Shown here piece after piece: positions 38,491 to 48,200 of a stretch of 64,000 nt of DNA; position 1 is the first letter of the stretch; each line of letters starts with the position of its first letter. The position numbers were made by a program, and so were the translations under genes. Origin of the DNA: Calothrix membranacea FACHB-236 (lineage in GTDB: Bacteria; Cyanobacteriota; Cyanobacteriia; Cyanobacteriales; Nostocaceae); contig NZ_JACJPX010000002.1 of NCBI RefSeq assembly GCF_014696315.1, positions 1-64,000 of the forward strand, in the 5' to 3' direction. The notes beneath the pieces were generated by a model, which worked only from the letters and a program-made list of their open reading frames with translations, ran no database searches and was not told where the DNA came from.

Positions 38491-38944
38491 ACAAATGTGA
38501 TTGTGTTAATGGTTCTGTCCATTGTCTACCCTTTTCATGGGGCGATCGCAGCCATTGGTAAGCCACAACATTTAATAGTAAACCTACACCAAATAAAATT
38601 GCCATTAAAGCAATTTGATACCAAAAAATTGGTGTTACAAATAAGTCAAGAATCAGATGCAGTAAATTCATCACGCTGTAAAATATAGTCAATCCAAAAT
38701 GAATCACTCTATAGCGTTTAGAATCAGCAAAAGCAGTCGCAATAATTACCAACATTGGTATCACAAAAAATCCCAACATTAACCACATAATTACCGAAAT
38801 TTCATTCATGGTTGTGGCTTTTTGTGACTCAGCAACCGATAAACTGTGGAACAAAGGCATTAACCCAAGTTGTGTATGAAACAGTATGCCTAATAAAAAT
38901 ACTGTCCACAAAGCAATAATTTTTTCTCGATAATTCATAGCCAT
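38489..38944 (-). CDS. Hypothetical four-helix membrane protein
   Basis: The 151-residue product is strongly hydrophobic, with four predicted helices: IIALWTVFLLGILFHTQLGL, VIMWLMLGFFVIPMLVIIAT, VIHFGLTIFYSVMNLLHLIL and YQIALMAILFGVGLLLNVVA. Loops are short and the C-terminus is cytoplasmic and polar. Histidines appear in the first and third helices, but no known metal or haem motif can be named. I do not recognise the family. It converges with the GH65-PGM gene, with only 10 bp between stop codons. The gene is likely real given consistent helix spacing; its role is unknown. Confidence 0.8.
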   Translation of the reverse strand: MAMNYREKIIALWTVFLLGILFHTQLGLMPLFHSLSVAESQKATTMNEISVIMWLMLGFFVIPMLVIIATAFADSKRYRVIHFGLTIFYSVMNLLHLILDLFVTPIFWYQIALMAILFGVGLLLNVVAYQWLRSPHEKGRQWTEPLTQSHL

Positions 38945-39023
38945 TTTTCACCCTCATTTTTTACTATTGAAAATATTTCAATAAAAAGCGAGTTTGGCTT
39001 AGGTAAAAAACCAAGAATTGTAG

Positions 39024-39043
39024 AGACGCGATTCATCGCGTCT
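39024..39043. repeat. Dispersed hairpin AGACGCGA-TTCA-TCGCGTCT
   Basis: A perfect 8-bp GC-rich stem with a 4-nt loop lies between the four-helix protein start and the adenosine-specific kinase end. Sequences of this form (gagacgcgattcatcgcgtct) are familiar dispersed spacers in Nostocales from memory; only one copy is visible here. Confidence 0.6.
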
Positions 39044-39116
39044 TTAGTCAAAGGTCAAAATTCATTATTTATTTCTCCCTCATCCCCCTCATCTCCCTCA
39101 TCTCCCTCATCCACCT

Positions 39117-39599
39117 TCAAAGCTTATAACCAATTTGACGTAAAAATCCCTGACGTACTTTGACATCTTCAGGCGATTCTAAGCCTTTAGGTGAAAATCC
39201 ATCAACTACACCGAGAATACCTCTTCCTTGCTCGGTTTCAGCTACAATTACCTCTACTGGATTTGCTGTTGCACAGAAAATTGAGCAAACTTCTGGACAC
39301 TGCTTAATGGCATTGAGGAAATTAATTGGATAAGCTTCTTTAAGTAAAATTATAAAACTATGGCCTGCACCAATAGCGAGAGCATTTTTAATTGCTGTGT
39401 CTTCTAAAGTGCGATCGTTTCCTGTAGTTCTGAGTAAACATGGCCCTGAAGCTTCACAAAAAGCAATCCCAAATTTTACCTGTGAAGATATATTGACCAT
39501 AATTTCATAGAGGTCTTCCACTGTTTTAATAAAGTGGCTTTGTCCCAATATGAAGTTACAGCCTTCAGGAATTTGCATTGCAACTGCTTTGAGTTCCAT
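39117..39599 (-). CDS. Adenosine-specific kinase (DUF355 family)
   Basis: A 160-residue cytoplasmic protein of the PF04008 family, described as adenosine-specific kinase from archaeal structures. From ATG 39599 it begins MELKAVAMQIPEGCNFILGQ, the conserved family start; the frame extends 10 residues upstream to 39629 without family similarity. Further conserved blocks are SHFIKTVEDLYEIMVN, FGIAFCEASGPCLLRTTGND, AIGAGHSFIILLKEAYPINF, ICSIF-like CSIFCATANPVEVIVAETEQ, and RGILGVVDGFSPKG. It lies near no nucleotide-metabolism gene. In vivo role in bacteria is poorly defined. Confidence 0.92.
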   Translation of the reverse strand: MELKAVAMQIPEGCNFILGQSHFIKTVEDLYEIMVNISSQVKFGIAFCEASGPCLLRTTGNDRTLEDTAIKNALAIGAGHSFIILLKEAYPINFLNAIKQCPEVCSIFCATANPVEVIVAETEQGRGILGVVDGFSPKGLESPEDVKVRQGFLRQIGYKL

Positions 39600-39926
39600 T
39601 TTTTGTTGTCCTCGTAGCGCAGAACTCAACTATACCAATTCTAATTTGAATGCAATAAATAGGTCAGCAGAAATCAACATAAATATATGAAAAAAGGTAA
39701 AGAAAAAGGGGAAAGATTTTCCCTTTCCCCCTACAAAACTTTACATATACTTTTCACCCTTAACCTTTGACTCCTAACTCTCAAAACTAATTAAGTAAGT
39801 CGGTAAAAATAAACCCAACTATGTTAATAAACGTAAATAGGTTTAAAATCCTTACCAATGACTAATGACTAATGACTAATGACCAATGACAGCCTCAGCC
39901 AGTTATCTTTAATTTCGCCAACCTAC
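39600..39926. other. Intergenic spacer with a heptamer array
   Basis: The 327-bp spacer holds a half-copy of the ataccaattct MITE end near 39631 and a purine/pyrimidine inverted tract (ggggaaa...tttcccc, about 39707-39729). It also has an AATGACT heptamer array at about 39856-39888. No gene is seen. Confidence 0.6.
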
Positions 39927-40364
39927 TTATTTACCAGAACAGTAAGTATTAATTTCTTTTACTAAAGTACTTTCCTCCGTACTATTCTTTTTCAGAGTTA
40001 CCAAAGAACGTTTTGCACCAGCTAAATCTTTTTTATCTAAAGCTTTGGCTTCATCTTTTAATCCTTGGCTTGTACTCTGATAAAGAGTGGTAAATCGCTG
40101 CTGAAAGCCTTGCAACTTTTCATCCTTAATTTCCAGTGCTTTCATCTCTGTAGTGATTGCGTCTATTTTACCTGCGACTTCAGTTAAGGCTTTAGAACCT
40201 GTTTTGGCATTATTAGGATTTTTACCAAAGTCTTGACCTATAGTTACTGCTTGATTTGCTACTTTAACTATTTTGTTACATTGAGCAACCTTGCTCTCGC
40301 CACAACCTGTAAATAGTAGTGCGATCGCAGCCGTTGCGGAAAGTATGGTAGTTTGTTTAAACAT
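39927..40364 (-). CDS. Small lipoprotein, helical
   Basis: A 145-residue predicted lipoprotein. The signal sequence is followed by a good lipobox (LLFTGC, Cys21), so it should be lipid-anchored in the periplasm. The mature part is a helical, lysine-rich domain with two further cysteines (QCNKIVKVAN and a terminal TYCSGK) that could form a disulfide bond. I do not know a named family, though similar lysine-rich lipoproteins are common in cyanobacteria. It is a lone gene, with a HIP1 octamer inside the signal-peptide codons. Function unknown. Confidence 0.85.
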   Translation of the reverse strand: MFKQTTILSATAAIALLFTGCGESKVAQCNKIVKVANQAVTIGQDFGKNPNNAKTGSKALTEVAGKIDAITTEMKALEIKDEKLQGFQQRFTTLYQSTSQGLKDEAKALDKKDLAGAKRSLVTLKKNSTEESTLVKEINTYCSGK

Positions 40365-40687
40365 ACGTTCTATCTGTTTAATTTTTTTGACTATATGCAG
40401 GAAAATACTTAGCTAGTATCATTCCTGATACGTTATACTCCATACTTTCCAAAAAGAGTACAAAGATATACTAAGTTACGGCAGATAACAGTTACATAAT
40501 TTTACTGAAGTGCTGCTTATTCTAGGCGATCGCTTGTTTGTAGAGTCATTGCTAGTTGCCTAATTCCTAGCCTAGTCAGCACAATAATTATACAAATCAA
40601 AACATGATTGGGACAGAAGGATTAACAGAATCCCGACAGAGACAGTAATTTCCAATCCAAAATCCAAAATCTAAAATCCAAAATGGT
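40365..40687. other. Intergenic region between lipoprotein and cruP
   Basis: Both adjacent genes are transcribed away from this 323-bp spacer. It contains one ggcgatcgc site near 40526 and CCAAAAT heptamers at about 40655-40684 immediately before the cruP start. No clear promoter elements are distinguishable. Confidence 0.55.
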
Positions 40688-42232
40688 ATGAGCATCACCG
40701 AAGATATTCTCTCCCAACTACCAGGAAATGTCATAGAAGGTTTACGTCGTGCCGATCGCACTTTAGCATCACTCAGGGCTGATCAAGCACCAATACCAAT
40801 GGTAGTGAAAGAAAACCCTCAACTATTAGATACTGTGGACTGGGATGTAATTGTCTGCGGTGGAACCTTGGGAATTTTAATCGGTTGCGCCTTAGCCGTA
40901 AAGGGACTCAAGGTTGGGTTGATTGAACGGGGAATTTTGCGTGGTAGAGAACAAGAATGGAATATTTCGCGCAAAGAGTTAGAAGTATTTTTGGAATTAA
41001 ATCTACTTACCAATGCAGAATTAGAGGAAGCGATCGCCACTGAATATAACCCAGCCCGTGTTAGCTTTCAAGGTGGTACCGAGGTATGGGTAGAAGATGT
41101 TCTTAATATTGGTATCGATCCAGTCTATCTCTTAGCAACATTGAAAACGCGATTTTTAGCTGCTGGTGGCGCGTTATGGGAAAACACACCCCTAAGTGAA
41201 GCTGTAGTTCATCCCAATGGGGTGATGGTAAATAGCCAATTCAAAACAAGGTTATTAATTGATGCAATGGGACACCTTTCTCCCATCGCTCAACAAGCGC
41301 GTCAAGGCCAAAAACCTGATGCATTATGCTTAGTGGTGGGAAGTTGTGCCCAAGGATTTCCGGAAAATCACAGTGGGGACTTGTTGTTATCTTTTACATC
41401 CTTGCAAAATCAATGTCAGTACTTTTGGGAAGCTTTCCCAGCGAAGGATGGTAGAACAACCTACTTGTTTACATACATGGATGCACACCCCCAGCGCTTA
41501 GGTTTAGAAGCTTTATTTGAGGAATATTTGCGCCTTCTACCACAATATCAGGGTGTGGAATTAAGCAATTTAAAATTTCAACGGGCACTGTTTGGTTTCT
41601 TTCCTACCTATCGCCAAAGTCCCCTCAAAACCCCTTGGAATCGCATTTTGCCAATAGGAGATAGTAGTGGAAGTCAATCGCCTTTAAGTTTTGGTGGCTT
41701 TGGTGCAATGGTACGACATCTCAAGCGGTTAACATTTGGGATTCAAGAAGCACTACAAAGCGAACAATTATCTACAACAGCCCTAGCTTTACTGCAACCT
41801 TATCAACCTAGTTTAGCCGTTACTTGGTTATTTCAAAAAGCGATGAGTGTGGGCATAAATCAAAATATTTCACCAGAGCAAATTAACCAATTGCTTGCCG
41901 TTGTTTTTCAAGAAATGCAAAAGTTAGGAACTAAAGTAATCAAACCATTTCTACAAGATATAGTACAGTTTCCTGCATTAACGCAAACACTTGTAAAAAC
42001 AGGTTTGGCAAATCCAGGATTAATTGCCAAAATAATTCCTCAAGTAGGTTTAATAAATTTACTGGATTGGATATTGCATTATGTAAACTTAAGTATTTAT
42101 ACTGCCTTGTTTTGGCTAAGTCCAATGTTAGAAACATTAGTTAAGTATTTACCAAGCCAACAACAATATTATTGGCATCGTTTATTTGATGCTTGGCAGT
42201 TCGGTTCTGGTAGCGATTATGCAGATGAATAA
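40688..42232 (+). CDS. cruP: CruP-like FAD-dependent lycopene-cyclase paralogue
   Basis: A 514-residue flavoprotein of the CruA/CruP group. It has a dinucleotide-binding motif VIVCGGTLGILIGCALAVKG near 58 and a conserved GRE-type region (RGREQEWNISRKELEVFLEL). A second FAD block is LIDAMGHLSPIAQQ near 195, and the motif near 320 is RILPIGDSSGSQSPLSFGGF. CruA is a lycopene cyclase of about 630 residues; this shorter protein matches CruP, which in plants has been linked to carotenoid protection rather than cyclisation. The C-terminal 100 residues are hydrophobic and may associate with membranes. It stands alone. The assignment to CruP rather than CruA rests on length and motif spacing. Confidence 0.82.
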   Translation: MSITEDILSQLPGNVIEGLRRADRTLASLRADQAPIPMVVKENPQLLDTVDWDVIVCGGTLGILIGCALAVKGLKVGLIERGILRGREQEWNISRKELEVFLELNLLTNAELEEAIATEYNPARVSFQGGTEVWVEDVLNIGIDPVYLLATLKTRFLAAGGALWENTPLSEAVVHPNGVMVNSQFKTRLLIDAMGHLSPIAQQARQGQKPDALCLVVGSCAQGFPENHSGDLLLSFTSLQNQCQYFWEAFPAKDGRTTYLFTYMDAHPQRLGLEALFEEYLRLLPQYQGVELSNLKFQRALFGFFPTYRQSPLKTPWNRILPIGDSSGSQSPLSFGGFGAMVRHLKRLTFGIQEALQSEQLSTTALALLQPYQPSLAVTWLFQKAMSVGINQNISPEQINQLLAVVFQEMQKLGTKVIKPFLQDIVQFPALTQTLVKTGLANPGLIAKIIPQVGLINLLDWILHYVNLSIYTALFWLSPMLETLVKYLPSQQQYYWHRLFDAWQFGSGSDYADE

Positions 42233-42293
42233 GTTAATAAAAACTCTAGCTGAGATGCATCATCAATATCTTTCATAAGAATCCAGAGTCAAA

Positions 42294-42352
42294 TGTCAAG
42301 AGTCAAAAATTTTTCCTGCAACTTTTTGACTTTGGACTTTTGACTCTTGACA
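42294..42352. repeat. Perfect 15-bp inverted repeat TGTCAAGAGTCAAAA
   Basis: tgtcaagagtcaaaa (42294-42308) pairs perfectly with ttttgactcttgaca (42338-42352). It lies in the spacer after cruP and is related to the tract at 14884-14937. It may act as a terminator but looks like a dispersed heptamer-derived repeat. Confidence 0.8.
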
Positions 42353-42412
42353 GTCCAAACAAGAGGCGATATTTAGTAGCATCCGGATAAAAAATTTGTG
42401 TGAGGAGCTAAG

Positions 42413-43117
42413 ATGATTGAACGGCAATCTTCGGGGATCAAATACTTTGCAGTACTGATTGGCTTACTGCGCGATCGCCAAGCTTTTTTAGAAGAAATTA
42501 CTCAAGGTATAAGATTACCAAGTAAAATAATTTCTCTATTGGTTTGTAGTTCTCTATTTTTGTCTATTTACGGCGGTATTATTGGCGCATATCATAGCTG
42601 GATGCAAGCTTTATCTTCTGCTGTAAAGCTACCTGCACTCTATTTAATTACCCTGCTAATTTGTCTACCCACCCTTTATTTTTCTAATATTATTTTTGGT
42701 TCTAAGCGAACTTTTGGGCAGCATTTTGCACTGGTATTAACAGCGGTTTCTGTAACTAGCGTATTGTTATTTAGCTTTGCACCAATCACGCTCTTTTTCT
42801 TAATTACTACTAATAACTATCAGTTTTTAATTCTGCTCAATGTTTTAATATTTAGCTTTACAGGATTTATTGGTATTTCCTCTCTATATCAAGCCACAAG
42901 TGTAGTTTTAGAACAAGACAATGAAGGTAGCAATACACGCCGCAAAATTATCCTATCTTGGTTATTTCTCTATGCTTTTGTAGGTAGCCAACTGGGATGG
43001 ACTCTCAGACCATTTTTTGGTACGCCTGGTTCTATATTCCAACTATTTAGAGATAGAGAAGGTAGTTTTTACCTAAGTGTGCTGCAAGCTATTGGCTACC
43101 TCTTAGGATTACGTTAA
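42413..43117 (+). CDS. Hypothetical multi-helix membrane protein (paralogue A)
   Basis: A 234-residue membrane protein with five or six predicted helices. The cytoplasmic N-terminus carries GLLRDRQAFLEEITQGIRLP. The helices include the blocks LFLSIYGGIIGAYHSW, ALYLITLLICLPTLYFSNII, HFALVLTAVSVTSVLLFSFA and SWLFLYAFVGSQLGWTLRPF. It is a tandem paralogue of the next gene, about half identical by eye, with the same motif order. The layout resembles Yip1-like membrane proteins, but I cannot assign a family with confidence. An SD-like gtgaggagc precedes the ATG. Function unknown. Confidence 0.8.
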   Translation: MIERQSSGIKYFAVLIGLLRDRQAFLEEITQGIRLPSKIISLLVCSSLFLSIYGGIIGAYHSWMQALSSAVKLPALYLITLLICLPTLYFSNIIFGSKRTFGQHFALVLTAVSVTSVLLFSFAPITLFFLITTNNYQFLILLNVLIFSFTGFIGISSLYQATSVVLEQDNEGSNTRRKIILSWLFLYAFVGSQLGWTLRPFFGTPGSIFQLFRDREGSFYLSVLQAIGYLLGLR

Positions 43118-43211
43118 CTCAATCTGAGTAATAAAAATCAGATGTAATTGACAAGCTTTTTTATGCAGGGTGCAATTTCTAATTAATCGTTAATTAATTT
43201 ACTACACCACT

Positions 43212-43919
43212 ATGCTTGATAAGCCTTCTTACAAAAATAAACAGTTTAACATTCTCATTAGTTTACTCCGCGATCGCCAGGGTTTTTTAGAAGAAATTAG
43301 CCAGGGAATAAGATTACAAAGTAAAATCAGTGCTCTCTTTGTTTCCAGTTCAATTTGTTTTGCTATCTACGGTGCAATTATCGGTGCATCCCATAGTTGG
43401 GGACAAGCATTATCTGGCGCTATCAAACTCCCAGCTTTTTATTTGCTAACGCTAATTATTTGTTTCCCAACTCTCTTCTTTTTTAATGTTTTATTTGGTT
43501 CCCGTAGCACTATTCAACAGCATTTTGTCGTTTTGCTCACTGCTGTATCTGTAATCAGCGTACTTTTATTCAGCTTGGCACCAGTGACGCTATTTTTTAT
43601 GATCACTGCGCCTGGTTCTTACCAATTTTTTAAACTGCTGAATGTGTTAATTTTTGGTATCACAGGTATATTCGGCGTGAAATTCCTCTATGAAGGAATG
43701 CAGTTACTTTCGCAACAAGATGAAGTTGGTAAAAAAACTCGCACCACTATTTTACGATCCTGGCTATTTTTATATGGCTTTGTAGGTGTGCAATTAGGCT
43801 GGTTTTTAAGACCATTTTTTGGTTCGCCTGGCTCTAAATTTGAATTATTTCGCGCAGTAGGCGGCAATTTTTATCTTGATATTGTATCGGCAATCTCTGA
43901 AATTTTAGGTAGTCGTTAA
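43212..43919 (+). CDS. Hypothetical multi-helix membrane protein (paralogue B)
   Basis: The 235-residue product matches its neighbour in length and motif order. It carries LISLLRDRQGFLEEISQGIR near residue 15, GAIIGASHSWGQALSGAIKL, and the C-terminal GVQLGWFLRPFFGSPGSKFE. The two genes are separated by 94 bp in the same direction, so they arose by tandem duplication and may be co-transcribed. A strong hairpin follows the stop at 43950-43982, probably ending the pair. No catalytic motif is seen; the conserved charged N-terminus and the LRPFFG(S/T)PGS motif are the likely functional sites. Confidence 0.8.
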   Translation: MLDKPSYKNKQFNILISLLRDRQGFLEEISQGIRLQSKISALFVSSSICFAIYGAIIGASHSWGQALSGAIKLPAFYLLTLIICFPTLFFFNVLFGSRSTIQQHFVVLLTAVSVISVLLFSLAPVTLFFMITAPGSYQFFKLLNVLIFGITGIFGVKFLYEGMQLLSQQDEVGKKTRTTILRSWLFLYGFVGVQLGWFLRPFFGSPGSKFELFRAVGGNFYLDIVSAISEILGSR

Positions 43920-43949
43920 TTTCTAGATAAATAAATTTTGATATGACAG

Positions 43950-43986
43950 AATTCCCGATTTCTAAAATAGAAATCGGGAATTTTAA
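43950..43986. terminator. Strong hairpin terminator, bidirectional
   Basis: aattcccgatttc (43950-43962) pairs perfectly with gaaatcgggaatt (43970-43982) around a 7-nt loop, followed by T residues. It lies between the convergent membrane-protein pair and the hli cluster and can serve both strands. Confidence 0.8.
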
Positions 43987-44008
43987 TTTTCTACTAATTG
44001 GCTATAAT

Positions 44009-44212
44009 CTAATAGCCAATGATGCGTAATACATCACGCAGAACGCTGTAGCCAGCTAAATCCCAAAGTAAATAAGCCAAGAAACCAATAGCTGCTAAAC
44101 GACCATTCCAAAGTTCTGCTTGTGGTGTCCAACCGAACAAAAAAGCATTGCGATCTACGCCGTTATATTCTGTAGCAACAGGTGGTAAATCAGTAGAAGG
44201 ACGAGTTTCCAT
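44009..44212 (-). CDS. High-light-inducible protein (copy 3)
   Basis: A 67-residue single-helix chlorophyll-binding protein (HLIP/SCP) of the thylakoid membrane. The HLIP signature is present: FGWTPQAELWNGRLAAIGF, where the Glu, Asn and Arg bind chlorophyll, followed by LAYLLWDLAGYSVLRDVL. These proteins protect the photosystems and chlorophyll synthesis under strong light. An SD ggag lies 7 bases before the ATG. It is the third of three tandem near-identical genes on this strand, the distal one in transcription order. No separate terminator lies between copies; the shared hairpin follows this one. Confidence 0.95.
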   Translation of the reverse strand: METRPSTDLPPVATEYNGVDRNAFLFGWTPQAELWNGRLAAIGFLAYLLWDLAGYSVLRDVLRIIGY

Positions 44213-44254
44213 TTTTTTACTCCAAAATTACGCGTTTTTATTTGTATTTAATCT

Positions 44255-44458
44255 TTAGTAACCAATCAGGTGTAATACGTCGCGAAGAACGCTATAACCT
44301 GCTAAATCCCAAAGTAAATAAGCCAAGAAACCAATAGCTGCTAAACGACCATTCCAAAGTTCTGCTTGTGGTGTCCAACCGAACAAAAAAGCATTGCGAT
44401 CTACGCCGTTATATTCTGTAGCGACAGGTGGTAAATCAGTGGAAGAGCGAGTTGCCAT
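44255..44458 (-). CDS. High-light-inducible protein (copy 2)
   Basis: A 67-residue HLIP nearly identical to copy 3; differences are confined to the N-terminal residues (MATRSS versus METRPS) and the last few (HLIGY versus RIIGY). ggag lies before the ATG. The 42-bp gap to copy 3 and the 39-bp gap to copy 1 support one transcript. The central 40 residues carry the chlorophyll-binding ExxNGR motif without change. Confidence 0.95.
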   Translation of the reverse strand: MATRSSTDLPPVATEYNGVDRNAFLFGWTPQAELWNGRLAAIGFLAYLLWDLAGYSVLRDVLHLIGY

Positions 44459-44497
44459 TTTTTTACTCCAATGCGCGTTTTTTTCTGTCTTTAATCT

Positions 44498-44701
44498 TTA
44501 GTAACTAATCAGGTGTAATACGTCCCGAAGAACGCTATAACCTGCTAAATCCCAAAGTAAATAAGCTAAAAATCCAATAGCTGCTAAACGACCATTCCAA
44601 AGTTCTGCTTGTGGTGTCCAGCCGAATACAAAAGCATTACGATCTATGCCGTTATATTCTGTAGAAATTGTTGGTAAATCTGTGGAAGAACGAGTTTCCA
44701 T
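44498..44701 (-). CDS. High-light-inducible protein (copy 1)
   Basis: The first of three tandem HLIP genes in transcription order. The ATG at 44701 gives METRSSTDLPTISTEYNGID and 67 residues, matching its copies, and an aaggga ribosome site precedes it. An in-frame ATG at 44725 would add eight residues (MKQIVKGK) made from that site, so it is rejected. It differs from the other copies at more positions (VF instead of LF in the signature and TIS for PPV). It is the most diverged copy, which suggests the other two are the more recent duplicates or have been homogenised by conversion. Confidence 0.93.
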   Translation of the reverse strand: METRSSTDLPTISTEYNGIDRNAFVFGWTPQAELWNGRLAAIGFLAYLLWDLAGYSVLRDVLHLISY

Positions 44702-45230
44702 TTTTCCCTTAACAATTTGTTTCATAACTTAAATGTAACGATTTACAAACAAATTGCTTTCTGTCTATAGGTACAAACAATAGGCACTTCTTATGGATGA
44801 AGCTTTAAAAGCGATCGCAACTTAGATATCCACCTTAAGATGGTGATAAAAAAATATTTGTAAATAAATGTAACACAGACAACATAAAAACTTATAATTG
44901 CGGGAATTTAGTTTTGCAGGGATACCTATAAATAAATAATTTCCTTGCACAATCAATGTATATAAAAAAATCTTCTTGAATATAGCCATCTATCTGCCTT
45001 AACTAGTAATAAATCCGAATTTTTGCAAGCTATCTAACGAATATTTTCCCTTTGGCTAGTTAAATTTCTACCTAACGCTAGATATGTTGTTCAAACTGTG
45101 GAGAGATGCTCTTCATACCCAAATTCCACGATTCTGAGACTTACAAGAGTTAGGTATCGCCATAAATACAGAGTTTCTGCAAACGTAATCCTTAATTTCC
45201 CCAAATTTAAGCTTAGAGAAAGGAAATAAA
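44702..45230. other. Intergenic region upstream of hli and the repeat protein
   Basis: The 529-bp spacer between divergent genes holds the hli promoter and that of the repeat-membrane protein. One HIP1-like site (gcgatcgc) is near 44811. It is AT-rich; no further feature can be supported. Confidence 0.5.
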
Positions 45231-48200
45231 ATGTTTCAAAGTACAGAAATTATGCTGGGACTCTACAAGCCATTCTTATGGGTGGCACAGATTCCAGTTA
45301 ACCCCACCTCAGATATTTCACCAGCACAAGCATCGGTTCTCACTTCTGGGCCGCGCTTTTTTATTGCCTTAATCTCCGGCGTAATTCTCGCCTTTGCATT
45401 CCAATTAGTATTAACAAATCTCTCCCTAGCAGCTGGTATTTCCTACTTAGGGCATTCCTCTGACTCAGATTCCAATAATGAAGCCGGAAGTTTGGGCGGC
45501 ACAATTCGTAAAATTGGTACTGCTGTAGGGATTTGGACTTTGGTCACGGTGACAGTCGCTCTATTAATTGCTAGTTACTTAGCGGTTAAACTCAGTCTCC
45601 TGGTATTAGATCCAGGATTGGGTGCAACTCTAGGGTTAGTAATTTGGGGAGCCTACTTCTTATTACTGATGTGGGTGAGTTCCACCACAGTCGGTTCTTT
45701 AATTGGCTCAGTAGTTAACACAGCAACCTCTGGCTTTCAAGCAATTATGGGGACAGCTACAGCTGCATTAGGCGCAAAAGCTGTGAATAACCAAGTTGTA
45801 GCCACAGCCGAAGCCGCCGCCGCCGCCATGCGCCGCGAACTAGGAAGCGGAATTGACCCCACAAGCATTCGAGAAAATGTAGAGGATTACCTAGACAGGT
45901 TGCGTCCGCCAGAGTTAGATCTATCCAAAATCCGCAGCGATTTTGAAAACTTACTGAAAGACCCGCAATTTCAAGCGATCGCAGGTAGCCCTGACATCCG
46001 CAACATTGACCGCCAAAAGTTTATTGATTTAGTCAGCAGCCGTACAGACCTATCTAAACGCGATGTTAAACGCATCTCAGACACATTATATAAACTCTGG
46101 CAGCAGGTAGTTAGTCAGCAAGCACCAGCCCAAGACCGCCTTGGAGAGTTAGTTGATTATCTGAAATCCTTACCGCCAGGGCAAAGCAGAACAGATGAAC
46201 TCAACGCCAAGTTAGAAAGATTAATTGCAGAAACTCGTGACGCTAAAGTAGCTGACCAAAAAGCCACCCCTGGGCCAATTCAGAGCACACTCCAGCAAGG
46301 AATATCTGCTTTAACAGGTATTGTTTTAGGAAGAACAGACTTATCAGATGTAGATGTAGAAAAAATTTGGCAATCCCTGTCCACCGCTAAAGACAAAATC
46401 AGCGAACAAGCCGATAAGCTAGGTTTACCCGCAGCGTCTCAACCCTATAGTCCCATTCGGGCTGATGTCGAAAATTATCTTTCTAATACCTTTGCTTGGC
46501 AACTCAGCCGCGAAAGAATTGCCCAGGAATTCCGCGATGTCATCCATGATCCAGCAGCAGATCCTGGAGTTGTACGGCGAGAATTAGAGCGCCTTTCCCG
46601 CAATGATTTTGCTAACATCTTGCAACAGAGGGGACTGCTTACCCAAGGACAAATTCAGCGCATTGCAGATCAGCTAGAAGCTGTTCGCCGAGAAGTATTG
46701 GTGACTGTGACTGCTGCTGAAGAAAGAGAGATAGTAGAAGACTTGCAACGCCGAGTATCCAGCTACCTACTTGTTACCAGTAAGTCTGATTTAACTTCTG
46801 AAGGTATTGAACGGGATTTTAAACCCCTGTTGTCCGATCCAGACGCAGATTATGAAACCCTCTCACGGCAATTAGCTGCGATTGATCGCCAACAAATGGA
46901 GCAAATACTCTATCAACGCAACGACATTCAGCCATACGAACTCAACGGGATTCTAGAAGATTTAGAAAAACAACGCGATCGCGTGTTAATCGAATCTAAG
47001 GGTTTGGCAGATCAAGCAAAATATCAAGCAGAAACCCTATGGCTGAATTTAGAATCATATCTGCGTAATACCGGCAAAGGCGAACTCAACCCCGATGCAA
47101 TTCGAGCCGATCTCAAAAGATTGCTGGAAGATCCCCAAGCTGGTGTGACTGCAATTCAGGCACGCTTGTCTCGGTTTGATCGCGATACCTTAGTACAACT
47201 GTTGAGTCAGCGCCAAGATATCAGCCAAGACCAAGCAAATCAAATCATTGATACTGTCGAACACTCATGGCATAGTATCCGCCACACACCCCAAGCTGTA
47301 GCAGATAAAGCCAAAGAGCAATATGACTCTGTTAGCAGTACCATCGCTGATTACTTGCGTAATACCGGCAAAAGCGAACTCAATCCCGAAGGTATTCAAC
47401 GCGATTTAAATAGACTGTTTGAAAACCCCAAAGAAGGAGCCTTAGCACTCCGCCGTCGCTTATCCCAGGTAGACAGAGATACCCTAGTGAAATTACTCAG
47501 TCAACGTCAAGACTTGAGCGAACAACAGGTCAATGAAGTCATTGATTCCGTACAACATTCGATTCGCAATTTTGTGCGTGCGCCGCGTCGTCTGGCAACC
47601 AGAACTCAGCAAAGAGTAGAAACCTTCCAAGCTTATTTAGAAGAGTATTTACGGCAAACTGGCAAAGAAGAACTCAACCCCGAAGGTATCAAGCGCGACT
47701 TACAACTGTTATTGCACGATCCACGGGTGGGGATTGAAAGTTTTAGCGATCGCCTCGCACACTTTGACCGTTCCACAATTATCGCTCTGCTGAAAATCCG
47801 CGAAGATATTTCCGATGAAGAAGCAGCGAGAATTGCAGATAATATTGTCTCCGTGCAAGAACAATTTGTAGAACAAGTACGGGGTATTCAGCGCCGTATC
47901 CAAGATGTGATTGATGGCGTGTTTGCTCGCATCCGCAACTACCTCAACTCATTGGAGCGCCCAGAACTCAACTACGATAGTATTAAGCGAGATGTTCGCC
48001 AACTATTTGACGATCCACAAGCTGGATTTGATTCCTTACGCGATCGCCTATCTTCCTTCAACCGCGATACCTTAGTAGCACTGATCAGTTCCCGTGATGA
48101 TATCTCCGAAGAAGATGCCAACCGGATTATTGACCAAATTGAAGGAGCGCGCAACACAGTTTTACAACGGGCAGAACGCTTACACCAAGAAGCGCAACGC

